This document shows positions 24,772 through 33,849 of a stretch of DNA of 64,000 bases, in pieces. The translations under genes and the position numbers were made by a program. The DNA lies in assembly GCA_020636575.1 (NCBI GenBank), contig JACJXP010000007.1, positions 1 through 64,000 of the forward strand, written 5' to 3'. The notes beneath the pieces are model-generated. The model saw nothing but the letters and a program-made list of their open reading frames with translations, was not told the DNA's origin and searched no databases. How positions within the stretch are numbered: the stretch's first letter is position 1; each line of letters begins with the position of its first letter. This DNA is from Chitinophagales bacterium. Lineage in GTDB: Bacteria > Bacteroidota > Bacteroidia > Chitinophagales > Chitinophagaceae.

Positions 24772-26601
24772 ATGAAACACTTATTTACCATCTGCTTTCT
24801 TTTTACAGCCTTAGTCTCATTTTCTCAAAAAAAGAACAAGAAAACCAGCGCTGATCCGTTTAGCGGGCTTGACACTGCTTTTCAACGGGTATTAAATGAT
24901 CAAAAGATTGCAGGGTTTGCTGTTGCTGTGGTAGAAAAGAACAAAATCATTTACGCAAAAGGCTTTGGTTACAGGGATTATGAGAAGAAATTGCCTGTAA
25001 CTCCTAATACATTATTTGCCATTGGTTCCTGTACCAAAGCATTTACAGCTTCCCTGCTTGGTTTACTTAATAAAGAAGATAAGATCAAGTTTAACAAACC
25101 TGTTCGTCAATACCTTCCTGAACTGGAATTCTATAATAACGACATGAATAACCTTATAACCGTTAAGGATATGATGTGTCATCGTACAGGCTTGCCCCGT
25201 CATGATTATTCATGGTATTTGTTTAAAACATCATCAAGAGACAGTCTTTTGCATAGAATAAAATACCAGGAACCTACAGCAGCCGTAAGAGAAACATGGC
25301 AGTACAACAATTTCATGTTTCTTGCCCAGGGGATGATCACAGAAAAGCTTACCGGTAAATCATGGGAAGACAATGTAAAAGAAAAGATTTTCACACCGCT
25401 TGGAATGAGCCGGTCAAACTTTTCAATTAAAGACATGGAAAAAAGCAATGATGCTTCGCTTGGTTATAGGGTAAAAGATGACAGTATCATTAAAAAAACA
25501 AAGTATTACAATATTGATGCGATGGGGCCGGCAGGAAGTATAAATAGCAGTGTAAATGAAATGGCGAATTGGGTGATCGCATGGATCAATGGAGGCAAAT
25601 TCAATGATAAGGAAATACTTCCTCCTGCTTATGTGTCGGAAGCTATGAGCTCTCAAATGGTTATCGGGCCAGGTCTTCCCGACAAAGAATTACCAGATGC
25701 TTATCTGGCAAACTATGGTTATGGCTGGATGATCACATCCTACCGGGGACATTATCGGGTAGAACATGGCGGTAATATTGATGGTTTTTCAGCGAGCACC
25801 AGTTTTTTCCCGAGTGATAGCATAGGAATTGTAGTACTGACAAACCAAAATAGTTCTGCTGTTACCGGCATTGTCAGAAATATGCTAGCTGATCGGTTAT
25901 TAAAAATTTCACCAGTTGATTGGAATGGCAGGGCAAATGAAGGGAAGGAAAAAGCTAAAAAAAGTGCTAAAGAAGCAGAAGCCTCAATGACAAGTAACCA
26001 GATAAAAGGAACAAACCCCTCTCATACTGCAATTGAATATACAGGCGTCTATTCTAACCCCGGGTATGGGAAGTTTGAAATAGAATTAAAAAATGATTCA
26101 TTGATACTAATAACTCCAAATGGTAATGGCTGGATGCGTCATTATCATTATGACGTATTTGAAGTTCTGAATATCGATGATGATGATGGAACTGTTGATA
26201 CAAGTAATAAAGAGAATCTGAAGATCCAGTTTCAAATGAATGCGGCTGGAGAAATAACATCAGTTACCGTGCCACTGCAACCTGGCTTAGACGATATAAA
26301 ATTTACCCGTAAACCGAAGGCCAAAGATATAACCGGAGATGAATTGAAAAAATATGAAGGGGAGTATGAATTTGCCCCGGGCAAGAGTGCAAAATTTTAT
26401 ATCAAAGATGAAAAAACACTTTACGCTTTTGTTGAAGGACAGCCAGAATATGAGCTAGTAGCTACAGAAAAAAATAAATTCTCTTTTAAGACACTGCAGG
26501 GATACAGCATTTTGTTTGAAGAAAATGAAAATGGTGAGATCATTTCTGCAAGTTTCATACAGCCAAATGGAACATTCAAAGCCCAAAAAATAAAGCAATA
26601 A
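24772..26601 (+). CDS. Secreted serine hydrolase, class C beta-lactamase fold (S12 family) with DUF3471
   Basis: 609 aa with a signal peptide (MKHLFTICFLFTALVSFSQ). Residues about 30-380 carry the S12 motifs: Ser86-xx-Lys89 (SCTK), YNN (about Tyr177), and HGGNIDGF in place of KTG. The rest is a lipocalin-like C-terminal region of the DUF3471 type (YTGVYSNPGYGKFEIELKND, LKKYEGEYEFAPG). Such proteins are usually D-aminopeptidase/esterase-like rather than resistance enzymes. It acts in the periplasm. The next gene (GNAT) starts on the last base of its stop codon, so the two are translationally coupled. Confidence 0.88.
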   Translation: MKHLFTICFLFTALVSFSQKKNKKTSADPFSGLDTAFQRVLNDQKIAGFAVAVVEKNKIIYAKGFGYRDYEKKLPVTPNTLFAIGSCTKAFTASLLGLLNKEDKIKFNKPVRQYLPELEFYNNDMNNLITVKDMMCHRTGLPRHDYSWYLFKTSSRDSLLHRIKYQEPTAAVRETWQYNNFMFLAQGMITEKLTGKSWEDNVKEKIFTPLGMSRSNFSIKDMEKSNDASLGYRVKDDSIIKKTKYYNIDAMGPAGSINSSVNEMANWVIAWINGGKFNDKEILPPAYVSEAMSSQMVIGPGLPDKELPDAYLANYGYGWMITSYRGHYRVEHGGNIDGFSASTSFFPSDSIGIVVLTNQNSSAVTGIVRNMLADRLLKISPVDWNGRANEGKEKAKKSAKEAEASMTSNQIKGTNPSHTAIEYTGVYSNPGYGKFEIELKNDSLILITPNGNGWMRHYHYDVFEVLNIDDDDGTVDTSNKENLKIQFQMNAAGEITSVTVPLQPGLDDIKFTRKPKAKDITGDELKKYEGEYEFAPGKSAKFYIKDEKTLYAFVEGQPEYELVATEKNKFSFKTLQGYSILFEENENGEIISASFIQPNGTFKAQKIKQ

Positions 26602-27056
26602 TGAACATTGAAATAAGAGCTGCAGTAATGGAAGATTGTGGCCGGTTATTGGAATTGGTGAATGAATTGGCTGTTTATGAAAAAGCGCCTGATGAAGTTA
26701 CAGTTACACTCGAACATTTTATAGAAAGTGGTTTTGGTAAAAATCCTGTTTGGTGGGCCTTTGTAGCCGAAGAAACCTCCACCGGAAAAATTCAGGGCTT
26801 TGCGCTTTATTACATTCGCTACTCTACCTGGAAAGGTCAAAGAATGTACCTGGAAGATATATTGGTCTCAGAAAAAGCCAGGGGCAATGGTATTGGCAAA
26901 CTACTGATGGACCGGCTGATAGAAGAAGCCAAAGAAAAAAACTTTAAGGGTATTACCTGGCAGGTGCTTGACTGGAACGAACCAGCCATCAATTTTTATA
27001 AAAAATACAATGCCAGTTTTGACCCTGAGTGGGTGAACTGTTCTATTAATGTGTAG
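26601..27056 (+). CDS. GNAT N-acetyltransferase, diamine/thialysine acetyltransferase-like
   Basis: 151 aa, a complete GNAT fold. The acetyl-CoA binding signature is VSEKARGNGIGKLLMDRL, preceded by MYLEDILV and followed by WQVLDWNEPAINFYKKYNA. The N-terminus (IRAAVMEDCGRLLELVNELAVYEKAPDEV) closely follows the SAT2/spermidine-spermine acetyltransferase pattern, in which the YEK segment binds amine substrates. It therefore probably acetylates a polyamine or thialysine-like amine. Start ATG at 26601 overlaps the previous stop (TAATG). Confidence 0.88.
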   Translation: MNIEIRAAVMEDCGRLLELVNELAVYEKAPDEVTVTLEHFIESGFGKNPVWWAFVAEETSTGKIQGFALYYIRYSTWKGQRMYLEDILVSEKARGNGIGKLLMDRLIEEAKEKNFKGITWQVLDWNEPAINFYKKYNASFDPEWVNCSINV

Positions 27057-27059
27057 AAA

Positions 27060-27953
27060 TTAATTTACTCCTGCTACCTGAACCGTCTTGTCAATTCTGC
27101 CAAACAGACCCTGCAAGACTTTACCCGGTCCCACTTCTGTAAAACGGTTGGCACCATCAGCAATCATGGCTTGTACACTTTGTGTCCATCTTACCGGTCC
27201 GGTTAACTGATGTATGAGATTCATCTTAATTTCATCCGGTCTTATTACCGCTTTTGCTACAATGTTCTGATAAACAGGACAAGCAGGTTGATAAAAGTTT
27301 GCTTTTTCTATCGCCTCTACCAGTTCCTCTTCTGCATGTATCATTAGCGGCGAATGAAAAGCACCATGAACGGGTATCATCAATGTTTTCCTGGCACCAG
27401 CTTCCTTTAGTAATTCACAGGCCTTTTCAACACCTTTTGCTGTTCCACTAATAACCAGTTGACCGGGACAGTTATAGTTTGCGGGTACCACCAATTCCTT
27501 AATGCCACTGCATATCTCTTCTACTTTTTCATCTTCCAGCCCTAATATAGCGGCCATAGATCCTGGTTCATTTTCACAGGCATGTTGCATGGCCTGTGCA
27601 CGGGCAGCTACCAGTTTTAAACCGTCTTCAAAACTCAATACTCCATTTGCTACTAGTGCCGAAAACTCACCCAACGAGTGACCTGCTACCATATCTGGTT
27701 TGGCCTCCTCGGTTGCAGAAGGGTCAAGACTTTTATAAGCAATTACAGAATGAAGGAAAATAGCAGGTTGCGTTACTTTGGTTTGCTTAAGATCTTCTTC
27801 CTTTCCGTTAAACATAACATCAGAAATACGAAAACCAAGTATTTCATTTGCCTGCTCAAATAACTTTTTGGCAAAGGCGCTGTTCTCATAATGTTCTTTA
27901 CCCATTCCCGGAAATTGTGATCCCTGTCCGGGAAAAATGTAAGCATGTTTCAT
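27060..27953 (-). CDS. fabD: Malonyl-CoA:ACP transacylase
   Basis: 297 aa. Transfers malonyl from CoA to acyl carrier protein for fatty-acid synthesis. Motifs are YIFPGQGSQFPGMGKE at the N-terminus, GHSLGEFSAL with nucleophile Ser93, the QAMQ segment (RAQAMQHA), VPVHGAFHSPLM with catalytic His, and FTEVGPGKVLQGL near the end. Size and order match the family. Cytoplasmic. It stands alone here rather than in a fab cluster, converging on the GNAT gene with only 3 bases between stops. Confidence 0.95.
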   Translation of the reverse strand: MKHAYIFPGQGSQFPGMGKEHYENSAFAKKLFEQANEILGFRISDVMFNGKEEDLKQTKVTQPAIFLHSVIAYKSLDPSATEEAKPDMVAGHSLGEFSALVANGVLSFEDGLKLVAARAQAMQHACENEPGSMAAILGLEDEKVEEICSGIKELVVPANYNCPGQLVISGTAKGVEKACELLKEAGARKTLMIPVHGAFHSPLMIHAEEELVEAIEKANFYQPACPVYQNIVAKAVIRPDEIKMNLIHQLTGPVRWTQSVQAMIADGANRFTEVGPGKVLQGLFGRIDKTVQVAGVN

Positions 27954-28035
27954 ATATAGCAGTTAGTAAAACAAAAATGCCACAAAGGTTTTAAATCAAA
28001 AAATCTTTATGGCTGTATTATTATAATGTTGATAA

Positions 28036-28632
28036 TCAGCTTAATCTTCCCGTTATGAGTTTCAAAAACTCACTCCGGGTCGAGTTTTTCTGAAACTCCC
28101 CATCGAAAGCGGAAGTGGTAGTAACCGAGTTTTGTTTTTGAACCCCACGCATCATCATACATAAATGTTGTGCTTCAATAACTACAGCTACTCCTTGTGG
28201 ATTCAAAGTTTCTTTAATAGCATTCATGATCTGCACAGTAAGCCTTTCCTGTACCTGTAAACGACGGGCATACACATCCACTACTCTTGCCACTTTGCTC
28301 AAACCTGTAATCCATCCATTGGGAATATAGGCAACATGTGCTTTACCGATAAAAGGAAGCATGTGATGTTCACACATACTATATATCTCAATATCTTTTA
28401 CGACGATCATTTCACTCACATCCTCATGAAATTTTGCAGAATTAAGAATAGCATGTGCATCCAGATTATATCCCTGTGTCAGGTATTGCATCGCTTTTGC
28501 AACCCTTTCAGGCGTTTTTAACAAACCTTCTCTTTCTGCATCTTCTCCTATTAAGCCAATAATGTTCTTGTAGCTTTTCATAAGCTCAGAAGTGGCTTTT
28601 TCATCATAGATCTCTTGTTTCTTGTATGCCAT
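28036..28632 (-). CDS. folE: GTP cyclohydrolase I
   Basis: 198 aa. Makes 7,8-dihydroneopterin triphosphate from GTP, the entry to pterin, folate and queuosine-type pathways. Zinc ligands and active site are visible: YSMCEHHMLPFIGKAHVAYIP, GLSKVARVVDVYARRLQVQERLT and EAQHLCMMMRGV. GLLKTPERVAKAMQYLTQGY is the family N-terminal motif. The two 6-pyruvoyl-tetrahydropterin-synthase paralogs lie directly upstream on the same strand (15 bases to the first), so it is the last gene of a pterin unit. Confidence 0.96.
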   Translation of the reverse strand: MAYKKQEIYDEKATSELMKSYKNIIGLIGEDAEREGLLKTPERVAKAMQYLTQGYNLDAHAILNSAKFHEDVSEMIVVKDIEIYSMCEHHMLPFIGKAHVAYIPNGWITGLSKVARVVDVYARRLQVQERLTVQIMNAIKETLNPQGVAVVIEAQHLCMMMRGVQKQNSVTTTSAFDGEFQKNSTRSEFLKLITGRLS

Positions 28633-28647
28633 AATAAATTTTGAGGT

Positions 28648-29061
28648 TTATGCCGGATACTCGGCAAAATTCCTGGGTGTCTCATATAATCTGACCAACA
28701 AATCTTTCTCAGCATCTATATGCGGCCGTAACAAATCATATATCACCCTAACAATATTCTCCGCAGTAGGATTCAGGTTTTTAAACTCTTCTGTATCCAG
28801 GTTAAGATTTTTATGATCAAATCTTGAATGAACTTCTCTTTTAATAAGGTCGCTTAGCAACTTCATATCCATCACATACCCGGTTCTTTTATCAGGCACC
28901 CCGGTTACTTTTACTTCAAGTTCATAATTATGTCCATGATAATTTGGCCGGGCACATTTTCCAAATATTCTTTCATTCTCAGCAGCATCCCACCCAGGAT
29001 TATACAGCCTGTGTGCTGCATTAAAATGTTCTTTACGATATACTGCAACCTTATCTCCCAT
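28648..29061 (-). CDS. 6-pyruvoyl-tetrahydropterin / 6-carboxy-tetrahydropterin synthase family, paralog 1
   Basis: 137 aa from ATG 29061 (MGDKVAVYRKEHF); an upstream TTG is possible but unneeded. Zinc ligands are HFNAAH and HGH in CARPNYHGHNYE, which also supplies the catalytic Cys. FDHKNLN gives the catalytic Asp-His, and YETPRN the substrate-binding Glu. It uses the folE product, yielding 6-carboxytetrahydropterin (QueD, queuosine path) or 6-pyruvoyltetrahydropterin. The family cannot be split by eye. It forms a tandem with a second paralog 51 bases upstream and with folE 15 bases downstream. Confidence 0.9.
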   Translation of the reverse strand: MGDKVAVYRKEHFNAAHRLYNPGWDAAENERIFGKCARPNYHGHNYELEVKVTGVPDKRTGYVMDMKLLSDLIKREVHSRFDHKNLNLDTEEFKNLNPTAENIVRVIYDLLRPHIDAEKDLLVRLYETPRNFAEYPA

Positions 29062-29112
29062 ACAAACGATTCTTACGATAAACAACTTTCTCTAAAGAAA
29101 GTTTATATGTAC

Positions 29113-29526
29113 TCATTCTTCGCCATAGTATTCCACATAAATACGGGGCGTTTCATATAATTTAATACAATGTAGCTGAACAGCTTCGGGCAAATGTGGA
29201 AGCAACTGATTCCAAATGGCTATTGCCAGGTTTTCGGTACTGCACATTTTACCTTGCATAAATGAAACATCCAGGTTAAGGTTGCAGTGATCCAGTTTCT
29301 CAATAATGTGATCCTTGATAATATTACTGAGCCTTTTAACATCAAAAACAAAACCTGTATCCGGATCGGGCTGGCCTTTTACAGTAACAAGCAATTCATA
29401 ATTATGGCCATGCCAGTTCTCATTGGCACATTTACCAAATACCTGCTCGTTTTTTTCATAACTCCACGCTGGATTATACAACTTGTGGGCAGCATTAAAA
29501 TGCTCTGATCTTGTTAAGTAAACCAT
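29113..29526 (-). CDS. 6-pyruvoyl-tetrahydropterin / 6-carboxy-tetrahydropterin synthase family, paralog 2
   Basis: 137 aa, clearly a duplicate of the downstream gene: both begin R(K)SEHFNAAH(R/K)LYNP and share GKCA.xN.HGHNYEL, LDHCNLN/FDHKNLN and LYETPR. All zinc and catalytic residues are kept in both copies, so neither is decaying. Two active paralogs beside folE suggest that one serves queuosine (QueD) and the other a tetrahydropterin cofactor. Which is which is not resolved. It is first in the three-gene minus-strand unit. Confidence 0.9.
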   Translation of the reverse strand: MVYLTRSEHFNAAHKLYNPAWSYEKNEQVFGKCANENWHGHNYELLVTVKGQPDPDTGFVFDVKRLSNIIKDHIIEKLDHCNLNLDVSFMQGKMCSTENLAIAIWNQLLPHLPEAVQLHCIKLYETPRIYVEYYGEE

Positions 29527-29694
29527 GCTTTACTTTTTTATCCCTCACAGCATTGGGCGGAGGGTAGTGATCCCGCTTTAAATTAGGTTGATAACGGGAG
29601 GCGCAAAGTTAGCTGAAACTTTGTAGTTTACAGCTCTCATTTTTGATAATTTAAAAATGAATCCTCTGGCTATTCCCTTTATAACCTGATAATT

Positions 29695-30351
29695 ATGAAT
29701 TGTTTACTTACTGCCGCCACCGTAAAAGAGATCAGCCCCTTTTTAAATTATTACCGGGATACGGACAAGTTGCTACACATTGATATGAATATTGATGTAC
29801 TGATAACAGGTGTGGGGCTTACGGCCAGTACTTATCATCTCACCAGGCAATTCAGCATCCGGCGACCAGACCTTGTCATTCAGGCTGGAGTAGCCGGCTG
29901 TTTTGATAAAAAGATTCCACTGGGGTCCGTTTTAGCTATTACAAAAGATACAATAGCCGACGAGAGTGTAGTAGAAATGGAAAAACTAAAGACCTTGTTT
30001 GATCTGAAAATAGTACCTCAAAATTCCGCCCCTTATACCAGAGGCTGGTTAGATAATCCCAATAAAGAATTAATAAAGAGGTCGAAACTAAAAAGGGCAA
30101 AGGGCATTTCAGTAAACCAGATCACAACCAATAAGAAAATAATAAAATTCTATACCGATCACTTTGATCCTGTTGCTGAATCTATGGAAGGAGCGGCTTT
30201 GCATTATGTTTGCCTCATGGAAAAAATCCCTTTTTTGCAGATAAGAAGTATTTCTAACTATATCGGGGAAAGAAACAAAGCAAAATGGGATATTAAAAAC
30301 TCTATTTCCAACTTAAACAAAGAATTGATCAGGCTGCTGGAAGGATTATAA
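29695..30351 (+). CDS. mqnB: Futalosine hydrolase
   Basis: 218 aa. A nucleoside-phosphorylase-fold enzyme that releases hypoxanthine (or adenine) from (aminodeoxy)futalosine in the alternative menaquinone pathway. Motifs are CLLTAATVKEI, ITGVGLTASTYHL, VIQAGVAGCFD, PLGSVLAITKDTIADE and the purine-nucleoside signature ESMEGAALHYVC. Cytoplasmic. The next gene, mqnD, starts 9 bases downstream, supporting the pathway assignment over a generic MTA nucleosidase. Confidence 0.92.
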   Translation: MNCLLTAATVKEISPFLNYYRDTDKLLHIDMNIDVLITGVGLTASTYHLTRQFSIRRPDLVIQAGVAGCFDKKIPLGSVLAITKDTIADESVVEMEKLKTLFDLKIVPQNSAPYTRGWLDNPNKELIKRSKLKRAKGISVNQITTNKKIIKFYTDHFDPVAESMEGAALHYVCLMEKIPFLQIRSISNYIGERNKAKWDIKNSISNLNKELIRLLEGL

Positions 30352-30360
30352 ACATTTGCA

Positions 30361-31200
30361 ATGAAACTAACACTCGGTTTTTCACCCTGTCCCAATGATA
30401 CATTCATATTTGATGCGCTGGTAAATAAAAAAATTAATACCGGTGGAATCGAGTTTGATGTTGTACTGGAAGATGTGGAAACCCTGAATCAATGGGCAAT
30501 GGAAGGCAAACTTGATATCACAAAATTGAGTTTCCCTGCTTTTTTTAACTCAATAGATCATTATGTTCTTTTAAACTCAGGGAGTGCTTTGGGAAAGGGG
30601 GTTGGTCCTTTATTAATAAAAAAAGGGGATACTCTTGTAGATAATATTGCAAGCCATTCCATTGCAATTCCCGGTATAAACACTACAGCTAACCTGCTTT
30701 TATCTTTTTCTTATCCAAAAGCGGATCAGAAAACACCTATGATCTTTTCTGCAATTGAAGACGCTGTATTAAATGGTGAAACAGATCTTGGCGTTATTAT
30801 CCATGAAAACAGGTTTACTTATAAAGACAAAGGGCTGGCTAAGGTGGCTGACCTTGGTGAAAACTGGGAGAAGCAAATGAAGGTGCCCATTCCACTGGGC
30901 GGTATCGCCATCCAAAGAAAAATAGACACAGATAGTTCCAACAAAATAGATTTACTGATTCGCAATAGCATTGAATACGCATTTTCAGAGTATCCTAAAA
31001 TAGCAAGCTATGTTAAACAACATTCGCAAACAATGAGTGAAGAAGTGATGCGCCAGCACATTGAATTATATGTAAATAACTACTCCCTTGATCTGGGTGA
31101 AACAGGTAAAAATGCGATAAAAACACTATATGATGCTTATAAAAGGCTCCATTCATATAATGATGCACCCCATTCACCGTCAAATTTATTCCTTACATAA
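30361..31200 (+). CDS. mqnD: 1,4-dihydroxy-6-naphthoate synthase
   Basis: 279 aa. Converts cyclic dehypoxanthinyl futalosine to 1,4-dihydroxy-6-naphthoate for menaquinone. The N-terminus KLTLGFSPCPNDTFIFDALV is the family signature. KLSFPAFF, GPLLI and LGVIIHENRFTY follow the periplasmic-binding-like fold, and IPLGGIAIQRK, with the catalytic-region His (HIELYVN), is also seen. It is paired with mqnB in one operon, so this organism makes menaquinone by the futalosine route. mqnA, mqnC and mqnE are not in the window. Confidence 0.95.
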   Translation: MKLTLGFSPCPNDTFIFDALVNKKINTGGIEFDVVLEDVETLNQWAMEGKLDITKLSFPAFFNSIDHYVLLNSGSALGKGVGPLLIKKGDTLVDNIASHSIAIPGINTTANLLLSFSYPKADQKTPMIFSAIEDAVLNGETDLGVIIHENRFTYKDKGLAKVADLGENWEKQMKVPIPLGGIAIQRKIDTDSSNKIDLLIRNSIEYAFSEYPKIASYVKQHSQTMSEEVMRQHIELYVNNYSLDLGETGKNAIKTLYDAYKRLHSYNDAPHSPSNLFLT

Positions 31201-31264
31201 AATCTAATCCGTTCAACTGATCTTATTTGCTACCTTTCTTGACCCGATTCACAACTCACACACC

Positions 31265-32536
31265 ATGAAAAAGACCGGCTGGCTTATCCTACTCTTGTTT
31301 TTTCTTCAGTATATGGGTATTACCCAAAAAACCTATCCTTCAAGATTAAAAGTGTTTATAGATTGCAGTAACACTTCATGTGATATGCAATTTATCCGTT
31401 CGGAAATCAACATCGTAGATTTTTTATTGGATAACCAGGCAGCCGATGTACATGTACTTATCACCAGCCATAATACAGGTAGTGGCGGGGATCAATACCA
31501 GTTCATCTTTTATGGCCAAAACAATTTTAAAAAACAGGCTGATACTTTACGATGCAGCACAGATCCTAATGCTACAGATTTTGAAGAGAGGGACCTATTT
31601 ATCAAATATCTTAAACTGGGTCTTGCACCTTTTATCGCCAAAACAGAGTCAGCCAAAGATGCTGTTATAAATCTCAAAGTAAATCGTTCAGATAGTACTC
31701 AAATCACTACACAGAAAAAAGCAACAAAAGACCCCTGGAATTATTGGGTATTCAGAACGGGAGTCAATGGGAACCTGGATGCAGATGCCAACTATAACAA
31801 CTCAAACTTAAGCGGAAGTTTGTCTGCAAATAAGATCACCGATGATATAAAAACCGGCCTGGAAATAAACGCCGGAAAAACAAAATCAACTTATAGACTT
31901 GACGATGGTAATGGCAATATTGAAAAAATAGTCATTAATAACAATAGTTATAACATAGAGCAATACCTTGTGAAAAGCCTGAGTGATCACTGGTCTCTTG
32001 GCTACCAGGTATCTTTATCAAGAAGTACTTTTTCAAATAATAAAAAAAGAATTCAATTACTTACAGGAATAGAATACAATGTGTTTCCCTACAAAGAAGT
32101 AAATACAAAACGATTTACTTTTTCATACATAATAGATCTGAGGCACAACAAGTATATTGACACAACCCTCTATGATAAAACGAAAGAATCACTTATTGGC
32201 CAAGGGTTAAACAGCAAACTTACATTCAATCAAAAATGGGGAACTATTGCATTTGGCCTTGAATACCATAATTATTTTCACAACTGGAAACTGCTAAACT
32301 TAGAAGGATACACTTCAATTGATATACGTATCACTGGTGGTCTTTCATTTAACTTATATACTTCTGCCGAATTGGCCCGGGACCAGATATATCTTCCAAA
32401 AGAAGGGGCAACGGCCCAGGAAGTGTTAACACGCCGACGCCAGCTGGCATCAGGTTATCGGTTTTATACACAATTCGGGATCAACTACAGGTTCGGATCC
32501 AAGCTGAATAATTTTGTTAACCCACGGTTTGATTAG
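31265..32536 (+). CDS. Outer-membrane beta-barrel protein, uncharacterised
   Basis: 423 aa with a signal peptide (MKKTGWLILLLFFLQYMGITQ). Residues about 25-140 form a soluble domain starting RLKVFIDCSNTSCDMQFIRSEI with two Cys close together and a VLITSHNTGSGG segment. From about 150 on there are alternating amphipathic strands (GVNGNLDADANY, LEINAGKTKSTYRL, FTFSYIIDLRHNKY, AFGLEYHNYF) ending GINYRFGSKLNNFVNPRF, typical of a DUF481-like barrel. Function is unknown. A -7-like TACCTTTC lies about 30 bases before the start. Confidence 0.7.
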   Translation: MKKTGWLILLLFFLQYMGITQKTYPSRLKVFIDCSNTSCDMQFIRSEINIVDFLLDNQAADVHVLITSHNTGSGGDQYQFIFYGQNNFKKQADTLRCSTDPNATDFEERDLFIKYLKLGLAPFIAKTESAKDAVINLKVNRSDSTQITTQKKATKDPWNYWVFRTGVNGNLDADANYNNSNLSGSLSANKITDDIKTGLEINAGKTKSTYRLDDGNGNIEKIVINNNSYNIEQYLVKSLSDHWSLGYQVSLSRSTFSNNKKRIQLLTGIEYNVFPYKEVNTKRFTFSYIIDLRHNKYIDTTLYDKTKESLIGQGLNSKLTFNQKWGTIAFGLEYHNYFHNWKLLNLEGYTSIDIRITGGLSFNLYTSAELARDQIYLPKEGATAQEVLTRRRQLASGYRFYTQFGINYRFGSKLNNFVNPRFD

Positions 32537-32537
32537 G

Positions 32538-33842
32538 TTATTTCTTTAAAGCAGCGGCATAAATCTGCAAACATCTTTTTCGGGCAAACTCATGATTAAC
32601 TATCGGTTGCGGATAAGTTAATTCTTCAAACTCAGGCACCCATTTACGGATATACTTTAATTCCGGGTCGAATTTTTTGGTTTGCAGATAAGGATTGAAG
32701 ATCCTGAAATAGGGTGCTGCATCACAACCACTGCCTGCAGCCCATTGCCAGCCACCATTATTAGCCGCCAGATCATAGTCCAACAACTTTTTTGCAAAAT
32801 ATGCTTCTCCCCATCGCCAGTCGATGAGTAAATGCTTGGTAAGAAAAGAGGCAACGATCATTCTTACCCGATTGTGCATGTAGCCAGTAGCATTTAACTC
32901 CCTCATTCCGGCATCTACAATAGGATAACCGGTTTTGCCGTCACACCATGCATTAAACTCATCATTATTATTTCTCCATACAATTTTATCATAGTCCGGT
33001 TTAAAGGAAGTTGTAACAACATGAGGAAAGTGCCATAATATCATCTGGTAAAAATCCCTCCAGATCAACTCGTTCAGAAACGATTCATTCAATGATGCGG
33101 CTTCCCTTGCCAACTGCCTGATACTGATAGTGCCAAACCGTAGATGTACACTTAGCCTGGATGTACCGTGGATAGACGGAATATCCCTGGTTTCTTTATA
33201 TGTTTTTATCATCTCTTTGTCCGCTTCTTTGTTAGGGTAATCAATTCCTGTGTTCCCAAACCCGATCTCTTTTAGTGCAATTATCTTTTTTTCAGGCTGT
33301 TTGTAGAAATTTGAAGGATACTCTTCTGAAGGATATGATTTGAGGTAGAAATCATTTAGCTGACTTTTCCAACGGCGGGAATAGGGTGTAAAAACCGTAT
33401 AAGGTTTACCATCATCTTTCAGTACTTCGTCTTTTTCAAATATTACCTGGTCCTTAAATGTGTGAAACGAAACATCTGCTTTATTCAGCAATACCTTTAT
33501 CTGATCATCTCTTTCTTTGGCATAAGGTTCATAATCATGATTAGCGAACACAGCTTTGATCTCGTATTCACTGATCAACTCTTTAAAAACAGTTTTTGGT
33601 GTCCCATATCGTACATACAATGATGTACCTGTTGCAACTAACTGTTTTTGTATATCCAGCAAGGTTGAATGAATAAACTCCACTCTGCCATCTTTCTTAC
33701 CCTCCAGATCATCAAGGATATTCCGGTCAAAAATAAATACAGGTAAAACAGGACATTCAGATCGGAGAGCATGGTATAATGCAGCATTATCAAACAAGCG
33801 AAGGTCACGGCGGAACCAACAGATATTGACAACCGGTTTCAT
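32538..33842 (-). CDS. phrB: Deoxyribodipyrimidine photolyase (class I cryptochrome/photolyase)
   Basis: 434 aa from ATG 33842 (MKPVVNICWFRRDLRL), chosen because an upstream ATG at 33890 would overlap the aminotransferase gene. The N-terminal Rossmann antenna domain has CWFRRDLRLFDNAAL. The FAD domain has LIWRDFYQMILW, GYPIVDAGMRELNATGYMHNRVRM, DWRWGEAYFAKKLLDYDLAANNGGWQW and FRIFNP, which match CPD photolyases. It repairs UV pyrimidine dimers using light. It ends 2 bases from the outer-membrane protein stop (convergent). Eight bases separate it from the upstream aminotransferase gene, suggesting a shared transcript. Confidence 0.93.
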   Translation of the reverse strand: MKPVVNICWFRRDLRLFDNAALYHALRSECPVLPVFIFDRNILDDLEGKKDGRVEFIHSTLLDIQKQLVATGTSLYVRYGTPKTVFKELISEYEIKAVFANHDYEPYAKERDDQIKVLLNKADVSFHTFKDQVIFEKDEVLKDDGKPYTVFTPYSRRWKSQLNDFYLKSYPSEEYPSNFYKQPEKKIIALKEIGFGNTGIDYPNKEADKEMIKTYKETRDIPSIHGTSRLSVHLRFGTISIRQLAREAASLNESFLNELIWRDFYQMILWHFPHVVTTSFKPDYDKIVWRNNNDEFNAWCDGKTGYPIVDAGMRELNATGYMHNRVRMIVASFLTKHLLIDWRWGEAYFAKKLLDYDLAANNGGWQWAAGSGCDAAPYFRIFNPYLQTKKFDPELKYIRKWVPEFEELTYPQPIVNHEFARKRCLQIYAAALKK

Positions 33843-33849
33843 CGGAAGA

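Noticed and set aside
24772..26601. Beta-lactam resistance gene
   Set aside because: The S12 fold with HGG instead of KTG and a DUF3471 tail points to an esterase or aminopeptidase-like enzyme.
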